Below are positions 44,215 through 53,864 of a stretch of 64,000 bases of DNA, one piece after another (within the stretch, counting starts at the first letter, position 1; every line of letters begins with the position of its first letter). The DNA comes from Candidatus Cloacimonas sp. Its GTDB lineage: Bacteria > Cloacimonadota > Cloacimonadia > Cloacimonadales > Cloacimonadaceae. Made by a program: the position numbers and the translations under genes. The notes beneath the pieces are model-generated. The model was not told where the DNA came from. It searched no databases and worked only from the letters and a program-made list of their open reading frames with translations. The stretch is from positions 1-64,000 of the forward strand of contig JBDKSF010000025.1 in NCBI GenBank assembly GCA_039680785.1. Reading direction: 5' to 3'.

Positions 44215-45270
44215 CTAAAAACCTGCTCCGGTAGCAAATTGTTTAGGATTATCAGCAAATTCTTCCGCAATTGTCCGTTCGATCAAATTGTTCATTACCA
44301 AGTTATACAAGGACTGATCTCTGGTTTGCATACCTTCCTTTGTACTTGCTTGAATAACGGAGGGAATCTGATAGGTCTTTTCTTCTCGAATCAAATTGCG
44401 AACTGCAGCGTTAGCTATCATTATTTCCACGGAAGGAACACGACCTTTACCATCTTTTGTAGGTAAAAGAGTTTGAGCGATAACCGCTTCGAGCGATTCA
44501 GAAAGCATAGACCGAACCTGTTGTTGTTGTTCTTTAGGAAACATATCTATGATACGGTCAATGGATTTCGTACAACTTCCAGTATGCAATGTGGCAAAAA
44601 CCAGATGACCTGTTTCGGCAGCTGTCAACGCCAAAGACACCGTTTCCAAATCACGCATTTCACCAACCAAAATTACATCCGGATCTTCACGCAGAGCACT
44701 ACGCAAAGCAGCAGTAAAGCTCCAAGTATCATGTCCCAGTTCGCGCTGATTTATTAAACTGTTTTTACTGCGATGCACAAATTCAATCGGGTCTTCAACG
44801 GTTATAATATGGCAATTACGGCTGTCGTTAATGGAATCAATCATCGTAGCCAAAGTTGTAGATTTTCCGCTGCCCGTAGGTCCCGTAACCAAAATAAGCC
44901 CTTTTTCCTTCATTGTTAACCGTTTTAGAATATCGGGCAGGTGCAATTCATCGTAAGTTTTAATTTCGTTTGGAATTACACGAAAGGCACAGGATACACC
45001 ATTAATTTGATGGAAAGCATTAACCCTGAATCGGACATCGTTACTTAGTTTTGTAGAAAAGTCAATCTCCAAATTCTTTTTAAAGAGTGCTTGTTGTGAT
45101 TCATTCATCACTCCATAAACAAGGGTTTCTACCTCTTCCGGGCTTTGGATGGGAAGATTTAATTTTTTCATACGGCCATTAACACGCACCATAGGATGTG
45201 CGCCAGAGGCAATATGAAGATCTGATGCTCCAGCTTCTGCTGTAAAGCGTAATAATTCATGAATTGTCAA
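44215..45270 (-). CDS. pilT: Type IV pilus retraction ATPase PilT
   Basis: The 351-residue hexameric ATPase drives pilus depolymerisation and hence twitching or DNA uptake. It has an N-terminal PAS-like region with GASDLHI, Walker A GPTGSGKST (130-138), IITVEDPIEF, LREDPDVILVGEMRD and the His-box TGHLVFATLHT. The PilT signature helix AVRNLIRE is near residue 270. It sits 19 bp after pilA. Confidence 0.96.
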   Translation of the reverse strand: MTIHELLRFTAEAGASDLHIASGAHPMVRVNGRMKKLNLPIQSPEEVETLVYGVMNESQQALFKKNLEIDFSTKLSNDVRFRVNAFHQINGVSCAFRVIPNEIKTYDELHLPDILKRLTMKEKGLILVTGPTGSGKSTTLATMIDSINDSRNCHIITVEDPIEFVHRSKNSLINQRELGHDTWSFTAALRSALREDPDVILVGEMRDLETVSLALTAAETGHLVFATLHTGSCTKSIDRIIDMFPKEQQQQVRSMLSESLEAVIAQTLLPTKDGKGRVPSVEIMIANAAVRNLIREEKTYQIPSVIQASTKEGMQTRDQSLYNLVMNNLIERTIAEEFADNPKQFATGAGF

Positions 45271-45289
45271 TTTAATATCCTCCCGATAA

Positions 45290-45727
45290 TTAGTCGGTCT
45301 CCATTCCTCCGGTGTCTGGATTAGTCCATGTATCTATACCATAACCATGGAATTTGGCATCTTCAACATCATACCAAACCTGCTTTCCTTCACCGCCTGC
45401 AAAGTCCTGAGTAGAAGTGGCAATATACTTCTTGGGGGGATTACCGACAACTTCAAATTTCCAATTTTTAATAGTGCTTTCACCCAGATTAGCTTCTTTC
45501 AGAGCCAGCTCAATCGTGAATCCTTCAGTTGTTCCATTGGTTTGCATATAAATATCGTAGGTCTTGCGAATAGTGTTTATAGCAGTTTGAGCTTCCGTGC
45601 TACGAGATTTTTCCACATATCGTAAATAACGAGGAACGGCTAAAGCCGCCAGAATGGCTACAATAATAACCACCACTAAGATTTCAATCAGGGTAAAACC
45701 CTTTTGGTTTTTCAGTTTCCTGAGCAT
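45290..45727 (-). CDS. pilA: Major type IV prepilin
   Basis: The 145-residue prepilin has a short basic leader and cleavage after Gly10 in QKGFTLIEILVVV. Glu+5 and the long N-terminal helix, including VPRYLRYVEKSRSTEAQTA, are present, and a small C-terminal domain lacks the classical disulphide pair. It is first in the cluster, with TAGGAGG upstream and a sigma-54 promoter 45 bp before the start, as expected for a highly expressed major pilin. Confidence 0.92.
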   Translation of the reverse strand: MLRKLKNQKGFTLIEILVVVIIVAILAALAVPRYLRYVEKSRSTEAQTAINTIRKTYDIYMQTNGTTEGFTIELALKEANLGESTIKNWKFEVVGNPPKKYIATSTQDFAGGEGKQVWYDVEDAKFHGYGIDTWTNPDTGGMETD

Positions 45728-45771
45728 TTTTGTATCCTCCTACAGGATTGATTTTTTTATTTGATTATATA

Positions 45772-45787
45772 TGCACAATGCGTGCCA
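45772..45787 (-). promoter_or_regulatory. Sigma-54 (RpoN) promoter of pilA
   Basis: On the minus strand the sequence is TGGCACGCATTGTGCA, matching TGGCACG-N4-TTGCA except for one base; the invariant GG and GC are exactly 10 bp apart. Transcription would start near 45761, giving a leader of about 34 nt with the AGGAGG site. A PilR-like activator would be needed; none is in the window. Confidence 0.72.
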
Positions 45788-46176
45788 AAATCTCAGCTAA
45801 AAATAAAAATAATCGAGTTTGGGGAGAATAAAAACGCATAATGAATAGCGAAAACTCTCCGTAACTTGTAGATACTTATGCAGTTATAAAAATGCAGGGC
45901 TATTGATAAAATAGTTTGGGTTTTCTTCTTAGTCCACCATCATACTTGCATTATAATTTGAAATTTCCAGATTGTTACTTAATACACAATGTAATAAAGT
46001 GCATTTGGGTTAATTCAATGCCTTATTTATACCGGGAGGATTAGTTATCCTATCAGTAATTTTTTCTCACTGTAGCGTCAGCGCCGTATGTAAACGATAA
46101 ATCACTTGACCTAATCACCAGTTTCATTTTTTTGTCTTTTAATCAAAATCACAAGTTCAGAATTAAGGAGCATAAA
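45788..46176. other. Divergent intergenic region between pilA and the foldase gene
   Basis: This region of about 390 bp is AT-rich. It should contain activator sites for the sigma-54 promoter and the promoter of the plus-strand foldase gene. TTGACC near 46106 is a weak -35 candidate. No repeat family, hairpin terminator or gene was seen. Confidence 0.4.
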
Positions 46177-48219
46177 ATGTCCCATCCTTTACATTTTTGC
46201 CTTGGGCTGTTATTGCTAATAAGTAGTTTTCTGTTATTAGCAGCTGAAAATGTACCTGTTTCTGTCAATAGTGACAGGCGTATTAATGATTCCGACATTC
46301 TTGCCGAATATGACGGGGGAGTTATCACCCGCAAAGATTTAAATGACAAAATATCCAGTTTACCTCCACAATATCAAGCAAGGTATAAAACAGTTGAAGG
46401 TCAGACAGAGGTCTTGAATGCAATGGCAATGGAAGAGGTATTTTTCAAGAAAGCTCAGCAAATGGGTTTGGAAAATGATCCTACTGTTTTGGAACGCATT
46501 GCCGGCATTGAAAAGCGTTTTTATGTGCAGGAATATTATAAACGCAATGTATCTGATTTAATTGTTCTTACGGATGAAGACCTGCGTGCCTATTACGATC
46601 AGAATTTGGCGCAATTTTATCAAAATCCCAATATTACTATTGATTATATTCAAGCTGAAAATGAAACGGAAGCACGCAAGGCATTAGCGGAACTTAAAAA
46701 GGGCGCTTCTTTTGCCGCGATTTCAGATAAATACAACCAAAATACTTATGCCAAGGGTTTGAAAGGCAGAATTAAGAACATTCGTTTGAATGGAAATATT
46801 CCTGGCGTCGGTAATGATGCAGAATTGGAAAATTTAATTCGCAACGCTACAGTGGATACTCTTTCTTTTATCGGTCCCATCAATACAACAAATGGTTGGC
46901 ATATTTTCCGCATTGTGGATAGGGTGGAAGGATATCAAAAAGATTTTACAGAAGTAAAACCTGAAATTGAACAGCGTTTGCGTCCCCTGAAAGAGAAGGA
47001 ATTGTTAAATTCCATAACGGAAAATTTGAAAGCGAAATATGCGGTTGTCATCGACACCACTACCGTAAATGCCATCGTTTTAGCACCTGAAAAGCGCAAC
47101 AACAATAATGCCTTAATGGATAAAATAGTAGTAAATGCCGCGCGACCCGATTTACAAATTACCGTGAAACAATTACTACAGATATACGACAAACTTTCTC
47201 CTCAAGAACAGATGTTCGTAACTAAGGGGGGAGGCATCAATTTACTCATTTCTCAGGAACTGATGCAAGACCTTATGTTCATTGAAGCAAAATCTTTGGG
47301 CTATGAAAAATATTTTGCGGATAATGCTGATTTCATTCAAGCAAAGCGCTCTTATATTTTGCGCGGGGCATTTGAAAAACTTGTTGCCGACGCTATCGAA
47401 GTTAGTGACGACGAGATTGCCCAACGCTATGAACAAGATAAAGAACAATATGCCACTCCCGAATATCGCACCCTTGAAGTTCTCTTTTTTGATAATAAAA
47501 AAGTAGCGGACAAGGTATGGAAAAAATACAAAAAGGCATATAAGAAAAATAATGAAAAGGCAATGCAGGATTTAATCAAGAAATATTCCCTCAAGCCGGC
47601 TAACGCCATTTTGGATTATCAATATAAAAACGGCATCATTACCGGTATTGGACAGGATGCTGATTTCTCCAATATGGTTTGGAATAATCCCGTTGGTTAT
47701 CTTAGCCCCGTTTTTAAATCTGCCAGAGGAGATATTGTCTTTTTCCGCACCATCAAGGAAACCCCCAAGGTCTATAAAAGTAAACAGGAAGCGGGACCTC
47801 GTATTTATGGACTGATTAAATCCGAGAAAAGTAAAACGAAACAAGGGGAAGTCACCGATTCATTATTTAAGGAATTTCATCTGAAAAAATACCCTGAGCG
47901 TCTCACTCTTACAATGAGTGCGGAAGAACTATTCGATCAAGCTGATAATGCAGCCAGACAACGCAATTTCAAAGATGCCATTACTTATTATGACCAAATT
48001 ATAAAGTATTATAATAATAAGACCGATGATTATAAAGCATCTTTTATGAAAGCATTTCTCATTGCCGAAGAAATGAAACAAACAGACCTGGCTCTGCAGC
48101 TTTTCAAAGATTTTTTGCAGAAATATCCTACCGGCGATTTAAATGAATCGGCTCAGTTTATGATTGATAGTTTAGAAGGCAAAGTTCCAGAAGATTTTGA
48201 GCCGCAAGAAGAAAAATAA
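46177..48219 (+). CDS. SurA/PpiD-like periplasmic peptidyl-prolyl isomerase with C-terminal TPR
   Basis: The 680-residue exported protein has a signal peptide ending LLLAAEN. A SurA_N-like region (ILAEYDGGVITRKDLNDKI...ALNAMAMEEVFFKKA pattern) and a parvulin rotamase domain (about residues 160-265; NGWHIFRIVDRVEG) follow. A second chaperone-like half comes next, and a C-terminal TPR/YbgF-like repeat (about 595-670; FKDAITYYDQIIKYY). It would assist folding of outer-membrane proteins, which are abundant in this genome. I used ATG 46177, with AAGGAG upstream; a possible ATG at 46132 has no site. It stands alone. Confidence 0.88.
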   Translation: MSHPLHFCLGLLLLISSFLLLAAENVPVSVNSDRRINDSDILAEYDGGVITRKDLNDKISSLPPQYQARYKTVEGQTEVLNAMAMEEVFFKKAQQMGLENDPTVLERIAGIEKRFYVQEYYKRNVSDLIVLTDEDLRAYYDQNLAQFYQNPNITIDYIQAENETEARKALAELKKGASFAAISDKYNQNTYAKGLKGRIKNIRLNGNIPGVGNDAELENLIRNATVDTLSFIGPINTTNGWHIFRIVDRVEGYQKDFTEVKPEIEQRLRPLKEKELLNSITENLKAKYAVVIDTTTVNAIVLAPEKRNNNNALMDKIVVNAARPDLQITVKQLLQIYDKLSPQEQMFVTKGGGINLLISQELMQDLMFIEAKSLGYEKYFADNADFIQAKRSYILRGAFEKLVADAIEVSDDEIAQRYEQDKEQYATPEYRTLEVLFFDNKKVADKVWKKYKKAYKKNNEKAMQDLIKKYSLKPANAILDYQYKNGIITGIGQDADFSNMVWNNPVGYLSPVFKSARGDIVFFRTIKETPKVYKSKQEAGPRIYGLIKSEKSKTKQGEVTDSLFKEFHLKKYPERLTLTMSAEELFDQADNAARQRNFKDAITYYDQIIKYYNNKTDDYKASFMKAFLIAEEMKQTDLALQLFKDFLQKYPTGDLNESAQFMIDSLEGKVPEDFEPQEEK

Positions 48220-48322
48220 CCATTAGATATGCTTTCCGGCTAAGCTCAACCGTATGTTTACATAGTTTCTAAACCTATGTGAGCGGTGGTTTTAGAGCTT
48301 ATTGTGCCTGCAATAAGAGAAG

Positions 48323-48375
48323 TTGTAAGTGAGAAGCCCCTACCTCTAAAGGGCTTTCTTGCTTACAATTTTTTT
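48323..48375 (+). terminator. Hairpin with T-run; possible IS200/IS605-type end relic
   Basis: TTGTAAG (48323-48329) pairs with CTTACAA (48362-48368). An inner GAAGCCC pairs with GGGCTTTC, and seven T follow. It would terminate transcription from the foldase gene, about 100 bp away. The segment GTGAGAAGCCCCTACCTCT also resembles the conserved right-end/guide-RNA scaffold of IS200/IS605 tnpB elements, but no transposase is nearby. Confidence 0.55.
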
Positions 48376-48623
48376 ATTATTGCAGAGAAATTACCCAGAC
48401 AAGAGAGAATTTTGTTTCCACCCATTGGCTGCAAATTTACTGTAGCTTGCCTACATACCTATCGTGGGGTTGTGGTGGGGCTAATGGGGAAAATGCCAAG
48501 CAGCGGCACGGTAACTCTATCACAGGTAATTAAGCGAGAATTGGGCATAGTGTCTTGGATTGGGCGTATTTCACGGCAAAAGTAATTGCGCTGGCAAGCT
48601 GAGCATTTTTGGGAAAATATTCT
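48376..48623. other. Intergenic spacer between converging genes
   Basis: A 99-codon plus-strand frame (48286-48585) crosses the terminator-like hairpin and lacks a ribosome-binding site; I do not call it a gene. Nothing else is recognisable before the BatE stop codon at 48624. Confidence 0.4.
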
Positions 48624-49445
48624 TCAGATAACCGTTTTGAGGGCGTCTTTTTTAAGGCGACCCAACTGACCGTTTGGCAGATGAACTAAAAAATGGTTGT
48701 TTTCACTTTGCACCAGTTTTACAATTAAACCTGAATGAACCGTCTGAATAATATTATTGCTCGTAGGTGAAAGAAGTTCGGTTTGATTAACGATTACCAC
48801 TGCATTGGGGTTATGCTTCTGATATTGCAGTTTAATTCCCAGAGAAATATAAGAGGCAAGGCAGATAATTCCGCACAAAGCTAAAGTTAAGATGGGCAAA
48901 GCTCTTTCTTTTTTGGGATTATAAAAAAGCAGCCAACAAAGCGCAATTGCCGAAAGCAACAAAAAAACAAGCCCCATAATAGCCAGGCGATTCACGGAAA
49001 AGAAATTGATCACTTTATAAAGAACCTGCACCAAAAAAAGGCGTTCAGGATATAATTTGGCGTCCGGACTATAATGAATGGAAAGCTCCAGATTAGCTCT
49101 TGCCTGGGGGTGGGCGGAATTAATGTTTAATGCCTTTAAAAAGTATAGATTAGCCATTCCGATTTCTCCGCGGGAAAAGAAGTCCACTCCCAAATTATAA
49201 AATAGATCGGCATTCTTTTTTTGTTCCGCTTCTTTCATTGCTTTATCCAAGGAATCTGGCAATTGAGATAGCGTTCCGGAATTGGTTAATTTCCCTGTTT
49301 GCAATGAATCGGTTTGGGCATATCCAATCTGGCAAAAGATAACTATAGCTAAGATACAGAGCAGTTGTAATTTACCAAAATTATGTTTATGCCTATCAAT
49401 ATCTTGGCGGAAGGAAAGTATTCTCCGATGAACTTGTTCAAACAT
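48624..49445 (-). CDS. batE: BatE-like TPR/SH3 membrane protein
   Basis: The 273-residue protein has a signal-like helix (LCILAIVIFCQIGYA), a tetratricopeptide pair (NADLFYNLGVDFFSRGEIGMA, only part conserved) and two membrane helices near residues 155-205. A C-terminal SH3-like domain ends LVHLPNGQLGRLKKDAL. This matches BatE of the Bacteroides aerotolerance operon. It overlaps batD by 8 bp and is the last gene of the operon. Confidence 0.8.
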   Translation of the reverse strand: MFEQVHRRILSFRQDIDRHKHNFGKLQLLCILAIVIFCQIGYAQTDSLQTGKLTNSGTLSQLPDSLDKAMKEAEQKKNADLFYNLGVDFFSRGEIGMANLYFLKALNINSAHPQARANLELSIHYSPDAKLYPERLFLVQVLYKVINFFSVNRLAIMGLVFLLLSAIALCWLLFYNPKKERALPILTLALCGIICLASYISLGIKLQYQKHNPNAVVIVNQTELLSPTSNNIIQTVHSGLIVKLVQSENNHFLVHLPNGQLGRLKKDALKTVI

Positions 49446-51222
49446 TTCTTTTCCTATTATTGTTAAATTTGCCCAGGCGACTGAAACCCGTAAAAATCTG
49501 GCGAATGCGAGTGAGATCTTCTGCCAAATTTTCCACTCTATCTGTCTCTGGCATAAATCTGGCTGCCTGGCTATGTTCCAAAAATAGTTGAACTTCTTGC
49601 AGCAACCAGTCCGGAATATTTTTCTCGCTTAACGCTTGCAATTTTTCGCTGTTGGAAAGGCGATTGGAGAGTTTATATTTGGAAGCAAGATATTCAAATA
49701 ATGCCTTTTCCGCCAAAAGATAAAAATCCGTAGAATTATTACGGGCAGCTTCCGTGGCTGGTTTCAAATATCGTAAAAGAACTTTTTCCGCTTTTAAAGA
49801 AGCATAGCGTTCAGGATTGTCTCTTTTCATTTTATGTTCCAAGGCAAAAAAAGCCATAAACATTGTGGAGCCGATTATTAAAAACGCCAAAACCCAATAC
49901 CATAAGCGTTGAACATAAGGAATGTATGCCGGATAAGTGGGGCGGATTACTTTGGGCAGCATCGATTTGGGACTGAGCGATTGCTTAAAACGGCTGAAAT
50001 AATTTAGCACATTGGCGGAAGAGACCTCTATTTTTTCTCTGGGACTGTGATATACTTTATAAACGCCACGCTCATTATCTAACCAAGCAAAAGTTAAATC
50101 AGGAAGTTCATAAACCCCTTTATCCTGAGGAATCAAAGTGTAATAATAGGTTCTGATGCCTTCAATGCCGGCTTTCAAATTGTCAATGACCATCGGACTG
50201 GAAACCTGAAAACCTTTTCCGGAAACAAATTGAGGTGCGGAAAACTGATTAAAATTACCCCTGCCCTCAATTTTTAAAGTGAAGGTGATGGTTTCCCCCA
50301 AAGATAATTTTTGGCGAGAAAGAGAATGGCTAAGGTTAAAATTGCCTACCGCTCCCCCAAAAGCTGATGGAACATTGTTTGCCGGTAAAGGCAGAACATT
50401 TAGGATGCCTCCCTCACTACGCAGGTTTTTATTTAAGTAGCCAAAACTGTAAAGACGAGCTGAACCCTCTAAAATAGGTGCTTGTAACCTACCTTCTTTA
50501 TTGGGAATGATAGCCAATTTTTTTATTAAAGCGCGTTTATACTTTTTGCCATTCCAGCTTACATCTTCATAATTTAGTGCCGTGGGTTGTTCATAAGTGC
50601 TTTTGCCATAGCCATCGGAATCAATTTCATTCTCCAAATTGAAAGAGCTAACCATTTCATCGGTATAAAGATAGTAAGAAACGATGGCGGGAAAACCACG
50701 ATAAATGGTTTGGCTTTGTGGTAAAGCAACCAAAAAAGTATTGCCAGACCATTCATCTCTGTCATCCCAATAATCTGGTTCATCAAAACCAAAAGAACCA
50801 AAACCCTGAACGGGAGGTGAACTTTGGCTGGGCTGTTTGGCAATTCCTTTAATAACTTCAACGCCAATTTCCCGGGTGGAATAATAGCGTCCATCTACTT
50901 TTACTTTAAATGCAGGTATGGTAGTTTTTCCTGTTTTGAGCGGAATATAGATAAAGCGAAAGGTCTCTGAAAAGTCAGAAATTAATTTGGTGCCTTCCAA
51001 AACTACGGAACTATTGGAAGAACTTGTTACATTGCGAAAACTGAAAAGTGGAATGGAAGGAGGAGTTGGTTCCACAACTTTAATTCTGTTATTATCTGAT
51101 ATCTTTAAAGTTAGCTCCAATTGCTCGCCTGTAGTGATTACATTTTTATTCACCGCTACATCAACTTTCAAAGCATTTAAAAGAAGCGGAAGGAACATAA
51201 ACAACAATATTATTTTTTTCAA
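49438..51222 (-). CDS. batD: BatD-like oxygen-tolerance protein
   Basis: The 594-residue protein has a signal peptide, then beta-sandwich domains (VAVNKNVITTGEQLELTLKI; HSLSRQKLSLGETITFTLKI). A single membrane helix lies near residues 438-462, and a cytoplasmic helical tail follows. This is the BatD (DUF11-like/CARDB) architecture. It is anchored in the inner membrane facing the periplasm. The gap to batC is 1 bp. Its exact activity is unknown; loss of Bat proteins lowers aerotolerance or virulence in some bacteria. Confidence 0.88.
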   Translation of the reverse strand: MKKIILLFMFLPLLLNALKVDVAVNKNVITTGEQLELTLKISDNNRIKVVEPTPPSIPLFSFRNVTSSSNSSVVLEGTKLISDFSETFRFIYIPLKTGKTTIPAFKVKVDGRYYSTREIGVEVIKGIAKQPSQSSPPVQGFGSFGFDEPDYWDDRDEWSGNTFLVALPQSQTIYRGFPAIVSYYLYTDEMVSSFNLENEIDSDGYGKSTYEQPTALNYEDVSWNGKKYKRALIKKLAIIPNKEGRLQAPILEGSARLYSFGYLNKNLRSEGGILNVLPLPANNVPSAFGGAVGNFNLSHSLSRQKLSLGETITFTLKIEGRGNFNQFSAPQFVSGKGFQVSSPMVIDNLKAGIEGIRTYYYTLIPQDKGVYELPDLTFAWLDNERGVYKVYHSPREKIEVSSANVLNYFSRFKQSLSPKSMLPKVIRPTYPAYIPYVQRLWYWVLAFLIIGSTMFMAFFALEHKMKRDNPERYASLKAEKVLLRYLKPATEAARNNSTDFYLLAEKALFEYLASKYKLSNRLSNSEKLQALSEKNIPDWLLQEVQLFLEHSQAARFMPETDRVENLAEDLTRIRQIFTGFSRLGKFNNNRKRNV

Positions 51223-51223
51223 A

Positions 51224-51808
51224 TTACCACCATTTATCGGTTTTGGAGCTTTGATTGGATTTTTGTTGCTGTCTATCCGTGCTTTCTTTATTATCCAGAC
51301 CTTTTAGAATATTGCGGATTTCTTCTTCTTTCTGATTGTTTTTATTTTGGGTTACTTGCGGTTGAGGAGTGGGTTGTTTTTGTATTTTGCGTAAAGTTAG
51401 TTCATAATTTGCCCGCAAATCCTCATCATTGGGATTTAAAAGCAGTGCCTCTTTATAGTCGTCCAATGCTTTTTGATATTCTTTTTGTTGAAAAGCAGTG
51501 TTTCCACGATCGTAAAGTAGGTCTTTTTTATTCTTTGTTTTCTCCAAAGCCAGAGAAATGGCAGAGTCCGCTTCCGGATATTGGTTTTGCTTATAAAGAC
51601 ATTTACCTAAGTTAGAAAAAGCGGTGGCGTCGTTTTTTATGGTATTTTTGCGTAATAACTTCTCTGCTTGTTTATAATTTTTGGCTTTATAAAAGGTATC
51701 GGCAAAGGTCTGACGCAGTGCTTTGGGTTGTAATAAAATTTCCAATAACAGTAATAAGACAATGATTGCCACAGCGAGTAAAATTATCCGGCGCAATTTA
51801 TTAGTCAT
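51224..51808 (-). CDS. batC: BatC-like TPR protein
   Basis: The 194-residue protein has an N-terminal membrane anchor (IILLAVAIIVLLLLLEIL). Two to three TPR motifs follow (NDATAFSNLGKCLYKQNQYPEA; YDRGNTAFQQKEYQKALDDY), then a Gln/Lys/Asn-rich tail. It is encoded between BatB and BatD, in the usual Bat gene order. Confidence 0.85.
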   Translation of the reverse strand: MTNKLRRIILLAVAIIVLLLLLEILLQPKALRQTFADTFYKAKNYKQAEKLLRKNTIKNDATAFSNLGKCLYKQNQYPEADSAISLALEKTKNKKDLLYDRGNTAFQQKEYQKALDDYKEALLLNPNDEDLRANYELTLRKIQKQPTPQPQVTQNKNNQKEEEIRNILKGLDNKESTDRQQQKSNQSSKTDKWW

Positions 51809-51873
51809 TGTTCTATGCCTCTGTCGTTAATTTCATTATTTTTGTGCCGACTGGGCATTTTCCGGCTATAAAA

Positions 51874-52866
51874 TCATTCATTACTATGCTCCGCTGCCAG
51901 CAAGCCCTTTTTTCTTTTTCCTGGGTTTATCAGTGTTTCAATTTCCAGAAAAATGAGAGCTAAGATTCCAAAAAGATAATACTGTGCTTTAAGTAGGGAT
52001 ACTTTTCTGCCTCTGCGTGAACTTTCGCTTTCATAGATGCGTTTTAAAATCAGCTGAATTTCTTCACCCCCAGGAGTAACGCGATAATATTCTCCATCGG
52101 TTATGCGGGCGATTTCTTGTAAGGTCTTTTCATCTAATTTACTTTGCACTTCTTCTCCCGTTTCCGGATTACGAATAAGGGTGCCTTCAGGGCTTCCAAC
52201 TCCCATTGTGTAAACTCTTATGCCTTTGGTTTTAAGTTCTTTGGCTTTGCGTAAAGCAGAATTTTCAAGGTCTTCGCCATCCGAAATCAAAATCAAAGTA
52301 TTGGATTTTGAGCCCTCAGGAAAAGCGGTGGCAGCCATATTTAGTGCGCTGCCAATATTGGTTCCCGGAATTTCTACGCTGTTACTGTTCAAACCATTTA
52401 GCACAATTTTGACCGCCTCGTAATCATCAGTTAAAGGACATTCTAAAGTTGCCGTTCCAGCAAAGGCAATAATGCCAATTCTATCTGTTTTGATCTGCTC
52501 CAAAAAGCTGCCAATCTGTAAAATGGCTCTTAGTAATCTACTTGGCATCATATCCGTGGCATCCATACTTTTAGAAACATCTATAGCAAAGATAATGTCC
52601 ATTCCACTACTTTGCAAGTCCTTTTTTTCATAATCCCACTCTGGTCTTGCCAAAGCTACAATTACGGATGCCAAAGCCAGAATGACCAAAAATAACTTGA
52701 AACCAATCCAGAAGGGAGATTGAGAATTATAGTAATGCTCCCTCAAATGTGCTTCTGCATATTTATTAAAGCGGCGTTGTAAATATCTTTCCCTTCTAAA
52801 CAAGAGAATAAAAAAGATCAGGCAGATTACCGATAGAACTAAGAAATAGGGATTGGCGATATTCAT
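51874..52866 (-). CDS. batB: BatB von Willebrand factor A membrane protein
   Basis: This 330-residue protein has two N-terminal membrane helices (about 5-25 and 55-75), a VWA domain with an intact MIDAS (DVSKS, residues 96-100) and a C-terminal helix (about 295-313). It shares its layout with the BatA protein just upstream, overlapping it by 4 bp. The likely role is metal-dependent protein interaction with the MoxR ATPase complex. Confidence 0.92.
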   Translation of the reverse strand: MNIANPYFLVLSVICLIFFILLFRRERYLQRRFNKYAEAHLREHYYNSQSPFWIGFKLFLVILALASVIVALARPEWDYEKKDLQSSGMDIIFAIDVSKSMDATDMMPSRLLRAILQIGSFLEQIKTDRIGIIAFAGTATLECPLTDDYEAVKIVLNGLNSNSVEIPGTNIGSALNMAATAFPEGSKSNTLILISDGEDLENSALRKAKELKTKGIRVYTMGVGSPEGTLIRNPETGEEVQSKLDEKTLQEIARITDGEYYRVTPGGEEIQLILKRIYESESSRRGRKVSLLKAQYYLFGILALIFLEIETLINPGKRKKGLLAAEHSNE

Positions 52867-53864
52867 AATTGATCCGGTAAAACAGGTAAAATAACTATTT
52901 TAAGCAATAGTTCAATAATCAGAAAAGCAAACGCCAGCCATAAAAAAGGCATAAATTGCTCACTATAATTATAACGGAATTGAGTTGTAAAGCGGGTTTT
53001 CTCCAGGCGATCAATTTTATCCATAATATCGGTAAGACCCTTGGCATCAGTGGCTAAAGCCGCTTTTCCCGTTCCTGTGGTGGAGGCAATTTTATTTAGA
53101 GTATCCATATCCAGATCAATGATAGTTTTTATGTAGCGGTTTCCAAAGATAGGATCAGAATAGGGAAAAGGCACTAAACCCTTACTTCCTACACCTATGG
53201 GATATACTTTTATGCCCAATTCCTTAGCCATTTCAGCTGCCGTTAAAGGATCAATTTCGCCTGTATTGCTAACTCCATCCGTGATTAAAATAATCACTCT
53301 ACTTTTGGCGGTGCTATTTTTTAAGCGGGCAACTGCTTTTGCCAAACCCATCCCAAGTGCCGTTGCCGACGCTTCTTCATTAACTTTCAAATTATTTAGC
53401 GAATTCAGCATAGCCAGATGGTCAAAAGTAAGCGGAACCTGTGTTAAAGCATATTCAGAAAAAGCTACCAAACCAAATCTATCATTGGGACGCCTTTTTA
53501 CAAAGTCCTCAGCTACGCTTACCGCTGCACTTAAACGATTCTGAGGGGCAAAATCCATAGCTAACATTGATCCGCTAATATCAATTGCCATAACGATATC
53601 CACACCCTTGTTACTTAAATCACGAGATTTTGTTCCCCAACGGGGTTCAGCAATGGCAATGATTAAAAAAAACAAAATAAGAGAACGCAAAACGGGAAAC
53701 AGATAACGATAGGGAAATTGTTTGTGCGCTAAAATCTTTAGTTGCTTCACTCTCGAATGAGGAAGATAGTTTCTGCGTCTGTTATTACAGATTAACTCCC
53801 AAATTAGATATAAAGGAATGAGAAAGAGCAGAAAAAGCAACCAGGGATGACCGAATTTAAGCAT
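52863..53864 (-). CDS. batA: BatA von Willebrand factor A membrane protein
   Basis: The 333-residue protein has N-terminal membrane helices, a VWA domain with MIDAS DISGS (residues 95-99) and TDG later, and a C-terminal helix. It pairs with BatB. It overlaps the upstream gene by 8 bp and batB by 4 bp. Confidence 0.92.
   Translation of the reverse strand: MLKFGHPWLLFLLFLIPLYLIWELICNNRRRNYLPHSRVKQLKILAHKQFPYRYLFPVLRSLILFFLIIAIAEPRWGTKSRDLSNKGVDIVMAIDISGSMLAMDFAPQNRLSAAVSVAEDFVKRRPNDRFGLVAFSEYALTQVPLTFDHLAMLNSLNNLKVNEEASATALGMGLAKAVARLKNSTAKSRVIILITDGVSNTGEIDPLTAAEMAKELGIKVYPIGVGSKGLVPFPYSDPIFGNRYIKTIIDLDMDTLNKIASTTGTGKAALATDAKGLTDIMDKIDRLEKTRFTTQFRYNYSEQFMPFLWLAFAFLIIELLLKIVILPVLPDQL

Noticed and set aside
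48286-48585. 99-codon frame after the foldase gene
   Set aside because: It crosses a terminator-like hairpin, has no ribosome-binding site and shows no recognisable domain.
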